A stretch of DNA of 64,000 nt. Source: Streptomyces ferrugineus. GTDB lineage: Bacteria; Actinomycetota; Actinomycetes; Streptomycetales; Streptomycetaceae. The notes below the pieces were generated by a model. The model was not told the origin of the DNA, did no database searches, and saw nothing but the letters and a program-made list of their open reading frames with translations. Positions 41,129-49,686 of the stretch are shown in pieces (the stretch's first letter is position 1; the number at the start of each line of letters is the position of its first letter). The stretch spans positions 9,709,001 through 9,773,000 of the forward strand of contig NZ_CP063373.1 of the NCBI RefSeq assembly GCF_015160855.1, given 5' to 3'. The translations under genes and the position numbers were made by a program.

Positions 41129-42510
41129 TCCGCCAGCTCACCCGTAGTTACGTCGCGCTCGTCGCCGGTGCCATCGCCCTGTTCACGGTGCCCGTGGCCT
41201 TCACCCTCACGGACCAGCTGCGCGACGACACCGCGGCCTCCGTCCGGCGTGAGGCCGACACCATGGCCCTGCTGCTCGGCAACGGGAACACCCCGTCCTG
41301 CGCGGCGCTGGACGAGATGGGCCTGGCCTACGCCGGCCAGACACCCGGCAACGTCGAGGTGACCGAGCGCTGCGACACGCACATGCCGAGCCCGAAGCAG
41401 GACGCGGCCCTCACCAAGGCCCTGGAGACGGGCGAGTCCACGACCGACTGGGGCTCGCCCTTCATCTGGGGGCCGGAGCTGAAGATCACAGTGCCCGCCC
41501 ACGAGAGCAAGAGGGACCTCGACGGCCGCAACAGGGGCCCGGTCGTCGGCGCCGTACGCATCGTGTACTCGACCGGTGGTCTGACCCAGCGGCTGTGGAC
41601 GATCTGGGGCTTCCGCGCGGGCCTCGCGGTGGCCGTCCTCTCCGTGGCGGCCGTGGTCGGCGCGGGGGTGGCCCGTCGGCTCACCCGCCCGTGGCGCCAG
41701 CTCAACGACACGGCGAGCAGGTTCAGCGACGGCGACCTGTCGGCCCGCTCCCCGGTGACGGGCCCGCAGGAGACACAGACCCTCGCCCGTACGCTCAACC
41801 AGGCGGGAGAGCGCCTGGACACCCTGATCGCCTCGCAGCGCATCTTCGTGGCCGACGCCTCGCATCAGCTCCGCACTCCTCTCACGGCGCTCAGGCTGTC
41901 CCTGGACAACATCGCGGACGGGGTGGACGACGACTTCGTCAAGGAGGACGTGGAGCAGGCGACGGCCGAGGTCGTCCGTATGAGCCGGCTGGTCAACGGC
42001 CTGCTGGTGCTGGCCCGGGCGGAGGCGAAGGTGGCGGCCGCGGAGCCGCTGCCGCTGCTGGACATCGTGCGGGAGCGGCTGGACGTGTGGAGGCCGGCCG
42101 CCGACGAGCGTGGAGTCACCATCACGCTCAGGGGGATTGCCGACGGCCGGCCGCTTGTGCTGACCAGCCCCGGCCATCTCGACCAGGTCCTGGACAACGT
42201 GCTCTCGAACGCCCTGGAGGTGTCACCGGACGGCGGCACGATCACCGTCCAGGTGGAGCCGAGGGGCGACGAAGTGGTGCTCTCGGTTCTCGACGAGGGC
42301 CCCGGGATGTCGGACACCGACAAGTCCCGTGCCTTCGACCGCTTCTGGCGCGGCAAGGGCCTGACCGGGAAGGCCGGCTCCGGTCTCGGCCTCGCCGTCG
42401 TCAAGCGTCTGGTGACGGACGACGGCGGGACCGTGACGCTCGGGGACGCTCCCCGGGGCGGGCTGAAGGTGACGATCAGCCTTCGGGCATCTTCGAGGAG
42501 TGGTGGTTGA
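41125..42510 (+). CDS. Sensor histidine kinase
   Basis: A 461-aa membrane kinase. Helix 1 (VALVAGAIALFTVPVAFTL) is followed by an extracytoplasmic sensor of about 130 residues with two cysteines, then helix 2 (AGLAVAVLSVAAVVGAGVA) and HAMP. The H-box is DASHQLRTPLTALRLS, and the N-box is NVLSNALEVSPDGG. DEGPGMSD and GSGLGLAVVK complete the ATPase. It is paired with the preceding response regulator (ATGA overlap). Its 3' end overlaps the convergent NTF2-like secreted-protein gene by 35 bases. Signal unknown. Confidence 0.94.
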   Translation: MIRQLTRSYVALVAGAIALFTVPVAFTLTDQLRDDTAASVRREADTMALLLGNGNTPSCAALDEMGLAYAGQTPGNVEVTERCDTHMPSPKQDAALTKALETGESTTDWGSPFIWGPELKITVPAHESKRDLDGRNRGPVVGAVRIVYSTGGLTQRLWTIWGFRAGLAVAVLSVAAVVGAGVARRLTRPWRQLNDTASRFSDGDLSARSPVTGPQETQTLARTLNQAGERLDTLIASQRIFVADASHQLRTPLTALRLSLDNIADGVDDDFVKEDVEQATAEVVRMSRLVNGLLVLARAEAKVAAAEPLPLLDIVRERLDVWRPAADERGVTITLRGIADGRPLVLTSPGHLDQVLDNVLSNALEVSPDGGTITVQVEPRGDEVVLSVLDEGPGMSDTDKSRAFDRFWRGKGLTGKAGSGLGLAVVKRLVTDDGGTVTLGDAPRGGLKVTISLRASSRSGG

Positions 42511-43003
42511 CGATGAGCCACTCGCCGTCACGCTTCTCGTACTCGTAGGTGTAGCGCGCCTTGGCCGTGCTCTTCTCACCGGTCTCGGGGTCGGTGAGCG
42601 CGAACTCGTACACCCCCGCGTCGATGGCGGAGTTGGCGTCGAGGACGTTGATGTGCGTCTCGATCTTCGTGCCGACCGGCTTGTTGTCCAGGAAGTGGTC
42701 GAAGTAGTCGACGATTCCGGCGCGGTCGGCGCGGACCTTGTTGGACAGGGTGGGCAGCAGCACCGCGTCGCTCGCGTACCGGTCGGCGACCTTCTCCGGG
42801 TCGCCGGTCCGCAGGCTTGCGTTCCACTGGTCGAACAGCCCGGCTATCTGCTTCTCGCTGGGCTTGCCGTGACCGGGCTTGCCGTGACCCCAACCGGGCC
42901 CGGCGACCGCGGCACCGGCGGCGACGGTGCCGACGGCGATCACGGCGGTGGCGGTGACAATGGCTACGCGCTTGCCCATGGACTTGCGTGCGGTACGAGT
43001 CAT
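42476..43003 (-). CDS. Secreted SgcJ/EcaC-type NTF2-like protein
   Basis: A 175-aa protein with a signal peptide (RKSMGKRVAIVTATAVIAVGTVAAGAAVA, cleavage near residue 35). A GHGKPGHGKP linker and an NTF2-like domain (IAGLFDQWNASLRTGDPEKVADRYASDAVLLPTLSNKV ... DGEWLIVNHHSS) follow. Domain members bind small ligands, or associate in calcium/calmodulin-kinase-II-like fashion; secretion suggests an envelope role. Start ATG 43003. It converges on the histidine kinase with a 35-base overlap and may be a target of that system. Confidence 0.87.
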   Translation of the reverse strand: MTRTARKSMGKRVAIVTATAVIAVGTVAAGAAVAGPGWGHGKPGHGKPSEKQIAGLFDQWNASLRTGDPEKVADRYASDAVLLPTLSNKVRADRAGIVDYFDHFLDNKPVGTKIETHINVLDANSAIDAGVYEFALTDPETGEKSTAKARYTYEYEKRDGEWLIVNHHSSKMPEG

Positions 43004-43135
43004 TGCATCTCCGGTGCGGGTCCGGTGCGGAAGTGACTCCAGATTCGCTGTGCACCGGTTAGCGCCCGTGCAGGAGACGTAAAGCCCAGGGACAGGGCTC
43101 GCCCAATTCGCGCGCGGTGGTCGTACGGTTACGCG

Positions 43136-43867
43136 ATGGCCCAAACCATGGCGGGCGAGGCACTGCTGGCCTGCATCGTGCTGCTCGGCTCCTCGGTCCA
43201 GTGGCTCACGGGCATGGGTTTCGCGCTGGTCGCCGTACCCGCGCTGGTGCTACTGCTCGGGCCTGCGGAGGGAGTCGTCCTCGCCAACTGCGCGTGTGGC
43301 GCGATCAGTGTCGTGGGCCTGGCGAGCGGCTGGCGGCAGGTGCGGCCGGGCGCGATGGTGCCGTTGTGCGTCGCGGCGGCCTGCACGGTGCCGGCGGGTA
43401 CCTGGACAACCCGCCAACTCCCCGAACCAGTCCTGCTGTTGCTGATGGGAGGCCTGGTGACGATCGCCGTGCTCCTGGTCATGCGCGGCGCCCGGGCCCC
43501 CGCCCTGCGCGGCACGAAGGGCGCGGTGGCGGCCGGCGCGGTGGGCGGGTTCATGAACTCCGCCGCCGGGGTGGGCGGTCCGCCGGTGTCCCTGTACGCG
43601 GTCAACGCCGGGTGGACGGTACGGGAGTTCGTGCCGAACGCGCAGTTCTACGGGGTGGTCGTCAACGTGTTCTCGGTGGCGGCCAACGGGGTGCCGGAGC
43701 TGAGCGCGGGGCGGTGGGGGACGGTGGGCGCGGCGATGGTGACGGGCGGGTTGATCGGCAGGTGGCTCGCCGGGCGGATGTCCGAACAGCGGGCGCGGGC
43801 GGTGGTGTTGGGGTTGGCGCTGCTGGGCGGGGTCACGACGGCCGGGAAGGGGGTGTGGGGGCTGTGA
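43136..43867 (+). CDS. TauE/SafE family sulfite/anion exporter-like permease
   Basis: A 243-aa protein with about seven membrane helices. The two repeated family blocks are QWLTGMGFALVAVPALVLLLGP at the N-terminus and GAVGGFMNSAAGVGGPPVSLY in the middle. The family transports sulfonates, sulfite or related organic anions. The ATG at 43136 has little ribosome-binding site, so leaderless translation is possible. It converges with the SsgA-like gene, 4 bases between stops. Confidence 0.87.
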   Translation: MAQTMAGEALLACIVLLGSSVQWLTGMGFALVAVPALVLLLGPAEGVVLANCACGAISVVGLASGWRQVRPGAMVPLCVAAACTVPAGTWTTRQLPEPVLLLLMGGLVTIAVLLVMRGARAPALRGTKGAVAAGAVGGFMNSAAGVGGPPVSLYAVNAGWTVREFVPNAQFYGVVVNVFSVAANGVPELSAGRWGTVGAAMVTGGLIGRWLAGRMSEQRARAVVLGLALLGGVTTAGKGVWGL

Positions 43868-43871
43868 CGCC

Positions 43872-44288
43872 TCACACCCGCCCGCCGAACAGCGCCGCGA
43901 GCCCGTGGTCCAGCTCGGCCCCCACGGTCTCCTCGCCGGGCGCGATCACGGTGTAGGTGCGGGCGAGAAAGCGGTACAGGTCCGAGGTGGTGAACCGCAG
44001 GACGGCCACGCCCACCGGCGAGTGGAACTCCACGTAGGTGTGGGACGCCCCGCACGGCCGCACCCGCACGGTGCCGGGCCCGGCCGGGGCCCGCAGCCCC
44101 TCGCCCAGCAGCACCCGCGCGAACGTCCAGGTCGCGGCCTCGCCGTCGAGGGTGGTGTGCGGCGGGAAGTCGATGTGCACGGCCAGCGGGTCGGCCGAGG
44201 TGTAGCGGAGGGTCGCGGGTATCGCGATGTCCTGGTCCGCGGCGGTGATCAGGTGGGCGCCGGTCGACTGCTCCAGGGTGACGTGCAT
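43872..44288 (-). CDS. SsgA family sporulation/cell-division regulator
   Basis: A 138-aa SsgA-like protein (SALP). Family landmarks are LRYTSADPLAVHIDFPP near residue 27, TWTFARVLLGEGLRAPAGPG near 54, and VEFHSPVGVAVLRFTTSDLYRFLARTYTVIAPGEE near 87. SALPs are confined to morphologically complex actinomycetes and control septum placement and peptidoglycan remodelling in sporulation; SsgB recruits FtsZ. It resembles an additional SALP rather than SsgA or SsgB themselves. ATG 44288 begins MHVTLEQ. Confidence 0.92.
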   Translation of the reverse strand: MHVTLEQSTGAHLITAADQDIAIPATLRYTSADPLAVHIDFPPHTTLDGEAATWTFARVLLGEGLRAPAGPGTVRVRPCGASHTYVEFHSPVGVAVLRFTTSDLYRFLARTYTVIAPGEETVGAELDHGLAALFGGRV

Positions 44289-44481
44289 GGGCGGGCTCCG
44301 ATTCGGGGGCGGGAGCACCGGCCGGGTGTGGCCGCTGCCCCTGTGAGACCGCCCGAGGGGCCGCAGCATTACGCGACTTCGGAAGCCGTCTTCTGTAACC
44401 CGCGTCACTTTTCGCTCTCCCCTGATCACTTTGATCCGTAATCCCCTGGTCCCGTTTCCCGACCGCGGCTACGGTCCACGG

Positions 44482-45321
44482 ATGGAGATTTCGCGATACG
44501 TGGCTTTCAGCAGCGACCCCGAGGGAGGCAACCCGGCGGGCGTGGTGCTCGACGCCACCGGGGTGGACGACGCGACGATGCTGGCGACGGCGGCCGAACT
44601 CGGCTACTCGGAGTCGGCGTTCGTGGTGCCGGGCGGCGAGGACGGCACCGTGGACATCCGGTACTTCAGCCCGCTCGCCGAGGTGCCGTTCTGTGGCCAC
44701 GCCACGATCGCGACGGCCGTCGCCCACGCGGAACGGCACGGCACCGGCAAGCTGCAGTTGCGTACCAAGGCGGGCCCGGTCACGGTGACCACCGACCGGA
44801 CGGCCGACGGCACCGTGATGGCGACCCTGGTGAGCGTGGCACCGCGCACGGCGCCGATCCCGGAGGCGGAGCTGGCCGAACTGCTGGCGATCCTGGGCTG
44901 GTCCGCCGGGGACCTGGACCCGGCGCTGCCACCGCGGGTGGCCTTCGCCGGGGCCTGGCACCCGGTCGTCGCCGCCGCGAGCCGGGAGCGGCTGGCCGAC
45001 CTCGACTACGACATGGACGCACTCGCCGCCCTCATGGCCCGCCACGACTGGACCACCGTCGACCTGGTCTGGCGGGAGTCCCCCACCACGTTCCACGCCC
45101 GCAACCCGTTCCCGCCCGGCGGTGTCGTCGAGGACCCCGCCACCGGTGCCGCGGCGGCAGCGTTCGGCGGCTATCTGCGCGAACTCGGGCTGGTACCGAC
45201 GCCCGCCACCCTGACGATCCACCAGGGCACGGACATGGGCCGCCCGAGCACGATCACCGTGACGGTTCCGGCGGCCCCGGACACGGGCATCGGCGTGTCC
45301 GGGACGGCCGTACGGATCTGA
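44482..45321 (+). CDS. PhzF family isomerase/epimerase-like protein
   Basis: A 279-aa protein of the PhzF/diaminopimelate-epimerase fold. ISRYVAFSSDPEGGNPAGVVL at the N-terminus and the catalytic GYSESAFV (Glu) are followed by FSPLAEVPFCGHATIATA. The C-terminal half has ARNPFPPGGVVEDPATGAAAAAFGGYL. Phenazine genes are absent, so it is a general isomerase of unknown substrate. ATG 44482 begins MEISRYV. It is divergent from the SsgA-like gene and converges on the DUF5063 gene. Confidence 0.9.
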   Translation: MEISRYVAFSSDPEGGNPAGVVLDATGVDDATMLATAAELGYSESAFVVPGGEDGTVDIRYFSPLAEVPFCGHATIATAVAHAERHGTGKLQLRTKAGPVTVTTDRTADGTVMATLVSVAPRTAPIPEAELAELLAILGWSAGDLDPALPPRVAFAGAWHPVVAAASRERLADLDYDMDALAALMARHDWTTVDLVWRESPTTFHARNPFPPGGVVEDPATGAAAAAFGGYLRELGLVPTPATLTIHQGTDMGRPSTITVTVPAAPDTGIGVSGTAVRI

Positions 45322-45336
45322 GCCGGTCGGCCGGTC

Positions 45337-46005
45337 CTACGGCTGCTGCACCGAGCGCAGCCCCAACTGCTCCCCGATCTCCTGCTCCATCACCTTGCCG
45401 GCCTCGAACTCGAGGGTCTCGTCGCCCATCACGCCCTGGTCGGTGTCGAGGCCGTCGAGTTCCTCGAGGGGCTGGTCCAGGCGGACGTGGGCCAGGACGG
45501 AGTGCAGGGCGCGCAGGGTCGCGGACGCCGTGGAGCCCCAGTTGGAGAAGTAGGAGAACTGCCACCACCACAGGGCCTCGGTGGTGCGGCCGGCGCGGTA
45601 GTGGGCCATGCCGTGGCGCAGGTCGGTGATGACATCGGCGAGGTCGTCGGAGATACGGGCCGGCACCGGTGCCTTGCGGGGCTCGTAGGGGTCGAAGACC
45701 TCCGAGTAGACGTCCACCGGGTCCAGCAGGCGGGCGAGGTTCTCGCGGAGTTCGTCCACGTCCGGCTCCGGGCCCAGGTCGGGCTCGTAGCGCTCCTCGG
45801 GGACGATGTCCTCGTGGGCGCCGAGGCGGCCGCCGGCCAGCAGGAGCTGGGAGACCTCCAGCAGGAGGAAGGGCACCGTCGAGCCCGGCTCGTCGCCCTT
45901 CGCGACCTCGGAGACCGCGACCAGGAAACTCTCGATCTGGTCCGCGATCTGGACCGCGAAGTCGTCCGGGTTCTGCTCGGTCGCGTGCAGCGTGGCGTCA
46001 GACAT
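45337..46005 (-). CDS. DUF5063 domain protein, recR-linked
   Basis: A 222-aa acidic soluble protein matching DUF5063 ([23 protein letters not shown] ... [17 protein letters not shown] ... [29 protein letters not shown]). Function is unknown. Conserved linkage behind recR in streptomycetes suggests a repair or housekeeping connection. Its ATG lies inside the end of recR (8-base overlap), indicating coupled translation. Confidence 0.88.
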   Translation of the reverse strand: MSDATLHATEQNPDDFAVQIADQIESFLVAVSEVAKGDEPGSTVPFLLLEVSQLLLAGGRLGAHEDIVPEERYEPDLGPEPDVDELRENLARLLDPVDVYSEVFDPYEPRKAPVPARISDDLADVITDLRHGMAHYRAGRTTEALWWWQFSYFSNWGSTASATLRALHSVLAHVRLDQPLEELDGLDTDQGVMGDETLEFEAGKVMEQEIGEQLGLRSVQQP

Positions 46006-46597
46006 CTAGGAGTCGTCTCCCCTCGAAGGCGCGGCCGAGGGTGACCTCGTCCGCGTATTCCAGGTCGCCACCCACCGGGAGGCCGCTGGCCAGGCGGGTG
46101 ACCTTCAGGCCCATGGGCTTGATCATGCGCGCGAGGTACGTGGCGGTGGCCTCGCCCTCGAGATTCGGATCGGTGGCCAGGATCAGCTCCGTGACCGTAC
46201 CGTCGGCCAACCGCGCGAGAAGTTCTCGTATCCGCAGGTCGTCCGGTCCGACACCCTCGATCGGGCTGATCGCGCCACCGAGGACGTGGTAGCGGCCGCG
46301 GAACTCACGCGTCCGCTCGATCGCCACGACGTCCTTGGGCTCCTCGACCACGCAGATCACCGCCGGGTCGCGACGCGTGTCCCGGCAGATGTTGCACAGC
46401 TCCTCCTGCGCGACGTTCCCGCACGTCGCGCAGAAGCGGACCTTCGCCTTGACCTCGAGGAGGGCTTGGGCGAGGCGCCGTACGTCCGTCGGTTCCGCCT
46501 GGAGGACGTGGAAGGCGATCCGCTGGGCGCTCTTGGGACCGACGCCGGGCAGCCGCCCCAGCTCGTCGATGAGGTCCTGCACCACGCCTTCGTACAA
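45998..46597 (-). CDS. recR: Recombination mediator RecR
   Basis: A 199-aa protein. The N-terminal helix-hairpin-helix is [26 protein letters not shown]4 zinc finger (CATCGN...CNIC, about residues 57-72), the Toprim domain ([16 protein letters not shown]...[15 protein letters not shown], about 80-120) and a Walker-B-like C-terminus complete it. With RecO and RecF it loads RecA on SSB-coated gaps. Gene order ybaB-recR is the canonical arrangement. Confidence 0.97.
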   Translation of the reverse strand: MYEGVVQDLIDELGRLPGVGPKSAQRIAFHVLQAEPTDVRRLAQALLEVKAKVRFCATCGNVAQEELCNICRDTRRDPAVICVVEEPKDVVAIERTREFRGRYHVLGGAISPIEGVGPDDLRIRELLARLADGTVTELILATDPNLEGEATATYLARMIKPMGLKVTRLASGLPVGGDLEYADEVTLGRAFEGRRLLDV

Positions 46598-46689
46598 CGG
46601 ACTGCCGTCCTTCCTGGGGTTCCTTACGGTACGTACGGTAGATGGCCCCGCCCCCTCTTAGAAAGGCACGGCGGGGAACGCGCGGAACG

Positions 46690-47034
46690 TCAGAACGGCA
46701 GGCCCGGGATGCCGCTGCCGCCGCCCAGGCCCTGGGCCAGCGGGCCCAGCTTCTGCTGCTGGAGATTCTGCGCGTTCTCGTTGGCCGCCTGTACGGCCGC
46801 GATGATCAGGTCGGCGAGGGTCTCGGTGTCCTCCGGGTCCACCGCCTTCGGGTCGATCTTCAGCGCCCGGAGCTCGCCGGCGCCGGTCACGGTCGCCTTC
46901 ACCAGGCCGCCGCCCGCCTGGCCGTCGACCTCGGTCTGCGCCAGTTCTTCCTGCGCCCGCTGCAGGTCCTGCTGCATCTTCTGGGCCTGCTGGAGCAGCT
47001 GCTGCATGTTGGGCTGGCCACCACCGGGGATCAC
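46690..47034 (-). CDS. YbaB/EbfC family nucleoid-associated protein
   Basis: A 114-aa DNA-binding protein. [43 protein letters not shown] is the helix-plus-sheet signature. The C-terminal helix ([21 protein letters not shown]) and a Gly-rich end follow. It forms dimers that bind DNA and compact the nucleoid, and is linked to RecR-dependent repair. It lies 92 bases upstream of recR and is probably co-transcribed. Unlike many bacteria, dnaX is not the upstream gene here. Confidence 0.94.
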   Translation of the reverse strand: MIPGGGQPNMQQLLQQAQKMQQDLQRAQEELAQTEVDGQAGGGLVKATVTGAGELRALKIDPKAVDPEDTETLADLIIAAVQAANENAQNLQQQKLGPLAQGLGGGSGIPGLPF

Positions 47035-47315
47035 GATCAGCTCCTTGCGCGTGTACGCGTTTCCTGTTTCAGCACGAGCCTACGTGGTCGGCGTGGCCGT
47101 CGCCCCAGCACTCTTTCGAGTGAGAGGGAACTGGATGAACCGAGGTCCTATACCTGATCAAGGACCCCTTCCGGGCGGAAAAGAGGCGAAAGACATCTCT
47201 TCGACACCCATTGGGCGGTAGGAAGGGTCCGGCGCGTCAGCCTCAGGTGCTGCGTGACGTTCCGTGCGCCACGAGGGCACGTGATGTCACGCACCGTGAC
47301 AGTAGGGAGTGCCGG

Positions 47316-48071
47316 GTGGGTCAGCCGGAGATGCAGCCCGACAGGTCGCCTCGGGACGGGCGGGGCGGCGAAGGGGCGGCCGGACTTCGGCCGGGCGATC
47401 TGACGGGACGGGTGTTTCCGCACGGGGACTGGGGGGAGCCGGCGGTGCGGCTGGACGAGCTGTACCGATGGGTGGAGCGCGGGGCGCTGGACACGGCGGC
47501 GTGGTATCTCGCCGACCGGGTGTGGAAGCGGCGGGCGGCGCGGGCGCTGCGCGGCGGGGCGGCGGCGGGAGCGGTGGTCGGAGCCGCGCTGCCCCTGCTG
47601 GACCTGACCCGGGTCGCGAGCGGGGTGGCCCCCTGGGGATATCTGGCGCTGCTGCTGGCGGTGGCCTGTCTGGCGGCCGACCGGTTCTTCGGTCTCACGT
47701 CCGGCTGGATAAGGGACGTCGCCACGGCCCAGGCCGTGCAGCGGCGGCTTCAGGTGCTCCAGTTCGACTGGGCGACGGAGAGCGTGCGGGAGGTCCTGGG
47801 CCCGGCCGAGGGCACGGCCGGCGAGGCCGCCGAGCGGTGTCTGGGCGTGCTGCGCCGCTTCTCGGAGGACGTGACGGAGCTGGTGCGGTCGGAGACGGCG
47901 GACTGGATGGTGGAGTTCCGGACGGGTTCGGCGCCGATGGGGATCCAGTCGGCGGTGGCCGGGGGGACCCGGCAGGAGGCGGGCATGAGCGGCCTGGGCC
48001 GCTTCCCCGTCCCCCCGCCGAACGGGGCCCGCCCGAACATGCCGCGCCAGCGGCCGCCGGAGCCGCGGTGA
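47316..48071 (+). CDS. SLATT domain membrane protein
   Basis: A 251-aa protein. A cytoplasmic N-terminus contains GDWGEPAVRLDELYRWVERGALDTA, two membrane helices follow (GAAAGAVVGAALPLLDLT and WGYLALLLAVACLAADRFFG), and a helical cytoplasmic tail ends in a Pro-rich stretch. This matches the SLATT family, proposed from genomics to form pore effectors in nucleotide-signalled conflict systems. No cyclase or CD-NTase gene is adjacent, so that role is only a family inference. GTG 47316 has GGGAG upstream. Divergent from ybaB across about 280 noncoding bases. Confidence 0.8.
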   Translation: MGQPEMQPDRSPRDGRGGEGAAGLRPGDLTGRVFPHGDWGEPAVRLDELYRWVERGALDTAAWYLADRVWKRRAARALRGGAAAGAVVGAALPLLDLTRVASGVAPWGYLALLLAVACLAADRFFGLTSGWIRDVATAQAVQRRLQVLQFDWATESVREVLGPAEGTAGEAAERCLGVLRRFSEDVTELVRSETADWMVEFRTGSAPMGIQSAVAGGTRQEAGMSGLGRFPVPPPNGARPNMPRQRPPEPR

Positions 48072-48084
48072 TCCCGCCCGCGGG

Positions 48085-49638
48085 TCAGCGGCACAGCTCC
48101 AGCCCCACCGGCGTCGCGCACGGCACATGCCCCTGCGTACGGATCACCTGTCTGCTGCTCTCCTTGTCCAGGTAGGACAGAAACCCCGCCGTCAGGGAGT
48201 CGTCGGGCGCGGTCCCGTAGGTGTAGGCGTACTCGATGTCGCGGTACGGATAGGCGCTGTCACCGCGCTCGATCTCGTCCACGTCGGCCCGGTCGCCGTC
48301 GAGCGGCACCGTCCGTACGCCCTTGCGCTCGGCGGCGACACTCAGCTCGCTGTACCCGATGGCGCCGGGCTGCTCGGCGATCCTGTCCAGGACGTCGGAG
48401 GTACGGGCGAGTTCGCATCGCGTGACCACGGTGACGGCGGCGCCCTCGGGCGGGCGGCAGTCCAGTGACGTGCTCTGCGCCTGCTCCCATCCCCCGAGCA
48501 CCCGGTCCTGGAACACCTGCCGCGTCCCCGAGCTGTCGCTGCGGCTGACCAGGACGACGGGCAGCTCGGCGGTCGCCCTGTCGGCGCCGGGGAGCACCTC
48601 GCCCCACCGCTTGTACCGGCCCTTGTAGAGGTCCCGCACCTGCTGCACCGACAGCCCGTCCGGCCCGAGGTCGATCCCGTCGTTGACGACGAGCGTGAAG
48701 ACCGACAGCGCGACCTTCTTCCCCTTCAACCCCAGGCGCTCGCCCAGCGGGCCGTCGGAGAACGCGATGACCGACCGCGCCGCGCCCTTCGACCGGTCGG
48801 CGAGCGCGGCGAGTTCGGCGACACCGGCCTCGCTGCCGCGCGTCTCCACGTCGATCTCGGCGCCCGCGCACTTGTTCTCGTACTGCCGCGCCAGCGTCGA
48901 GATCACCGGCTCGAAGGCGGTGGAGCCGATCACCGTCACCTCGCCCTGCTCGCACTCGATCGGATTGCCGTCCCGGAAGACGACGATGCCCGCGAGGGCC
49001 AGCACGGACAGGGTGAGCAGACCGGTGAAGACCCTGGCCGGCAGGCTGAACACCGGGGCCTTGTCGTCCGGTGTCGCACTGCGGTTGGGATGCACCTCGC
49101 CGTCCCTGAGGCCGCCGCGCAGCCGGATCTCGCTGCCGACGTCACCGTTTCCGGAGAGCAGGACCAGCAGCTTGTAGTAGTCGCCGGGGTTGAGCGGGAC
49201 GCGCGGGATGCGCAGCCGGTTGTCCTCGTAGCCGAAGCCGCGTTGCGCGGTGAAGTGGTCCATCAGATGGTCGATGTCGGTCGGCTGGGTGACCGAGACG
49301 CCCCGGATGGTGCGGTCGGTGAACACGGCGGTGAGGCCGTGGGGTTCGGGGCCGGTGTAGTCGTCGCGGTCGATGCTCTGCGACCCGTCGTTCTCGACCC
49401 GCAGCAGCACCAGCGTCGCGTCGTCCATGTCCGCGTCGAAGAGACCGAGCCGGACGTTCGCCCGGCCCGAACGCACGTCGTCGCCTATGGGGTTGTCCAT
49501 TTGGACGCGGTAGCCGATGCGCTTGCGGCGCGGCACCCGCCGCTCGTACCAGACCATGACGCCCGACGCGACGACACCCAGCACGGCCGTGCCGACGGCC
49601 ACGACGTTCTCTGCGCTCAGCCAGTCCACCGGCGTCAC
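48085..49638 (-). CDS. Membrane-anchored PstS-like substrate-binding protein
   Basis: A 517-aa protein. Helix 1 (NVVAVGTAVLGVVASGVMVWY) is followed by an about 170-residue beta-rich cytoplasmic domain with YRVQMDNPIGDD. Helix 2 (VFTGLLTLSVLALAGIVVF) leads to a type-II periplasmic-binding domain: VIGSTAFEPVISTLARQYENKC, the Ser/Thr pattern SRSDSSGTRQVFQDR, and AIGYSELSVA. It resembles phosphate-binding PstS fused to a membrane domain but lacks ABC partners. It lies 49 bases downstream of a Ser/Thr kinase; sensing together with the kinase is plausible. GTG 49638 was chosen, with GTG 49680 possible. Confidence 0.83.
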   Translation of the reverse strand: MTPVDWLSAENVVAVGTAVLGVVASGVMVWYERRVPRRKRIGYRVQMDNPIGDDVRSGRANVRLGLFDADMDDATLVLLRVENDGSQSIDRDDYTGPEPHGLTAVFTDRTIRGVSVTQPTDIDHLMDHFTAQRGFGYEDNRLRIPRVPLNPGDYYKLLVLLSGNGDVGSEIRLRGGLRDGEVHPNRSATPDDKAPVFSLPARVFTGLLTLSVLALAGIVVFRDGNPIECEQGEVTVIGSTAFEPVISTLARQYENKCAGAEIDVETRGSEAGVAELAALADRSKGAARSVIAFSDGPLGERLGLKGKKVALSVFTLVVNDGIDLGPDGLSVQQVRDLYKGRYKRWGEVLPGADRATAELPVVLVSRSDSSGTRQVFQDRVLGGWEQAQSTSLDCRPPEGAAVTVVTRCELARTSDVLDRIAEQPGAIGYSELSVAAERKGVRTVPLDGDRADVDEIERGDSAYPYRDIEYAYTYGTAPDDSLTAGFLSYLDKESSRQVIRTQGHVPCATPVGLELCR

Positions 49639-49686
49639 CGTAGGCTCGCGCGCTCTCAACGACCTTACGCGTACGGGCACTTGGGG

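Noticed and set aside
44482..45321. Phenazine cluster suspected from PhzF
   Set aside because: No phzA-G neighbours; PhzF-like proteins are widespread and unrelated to phenazines.
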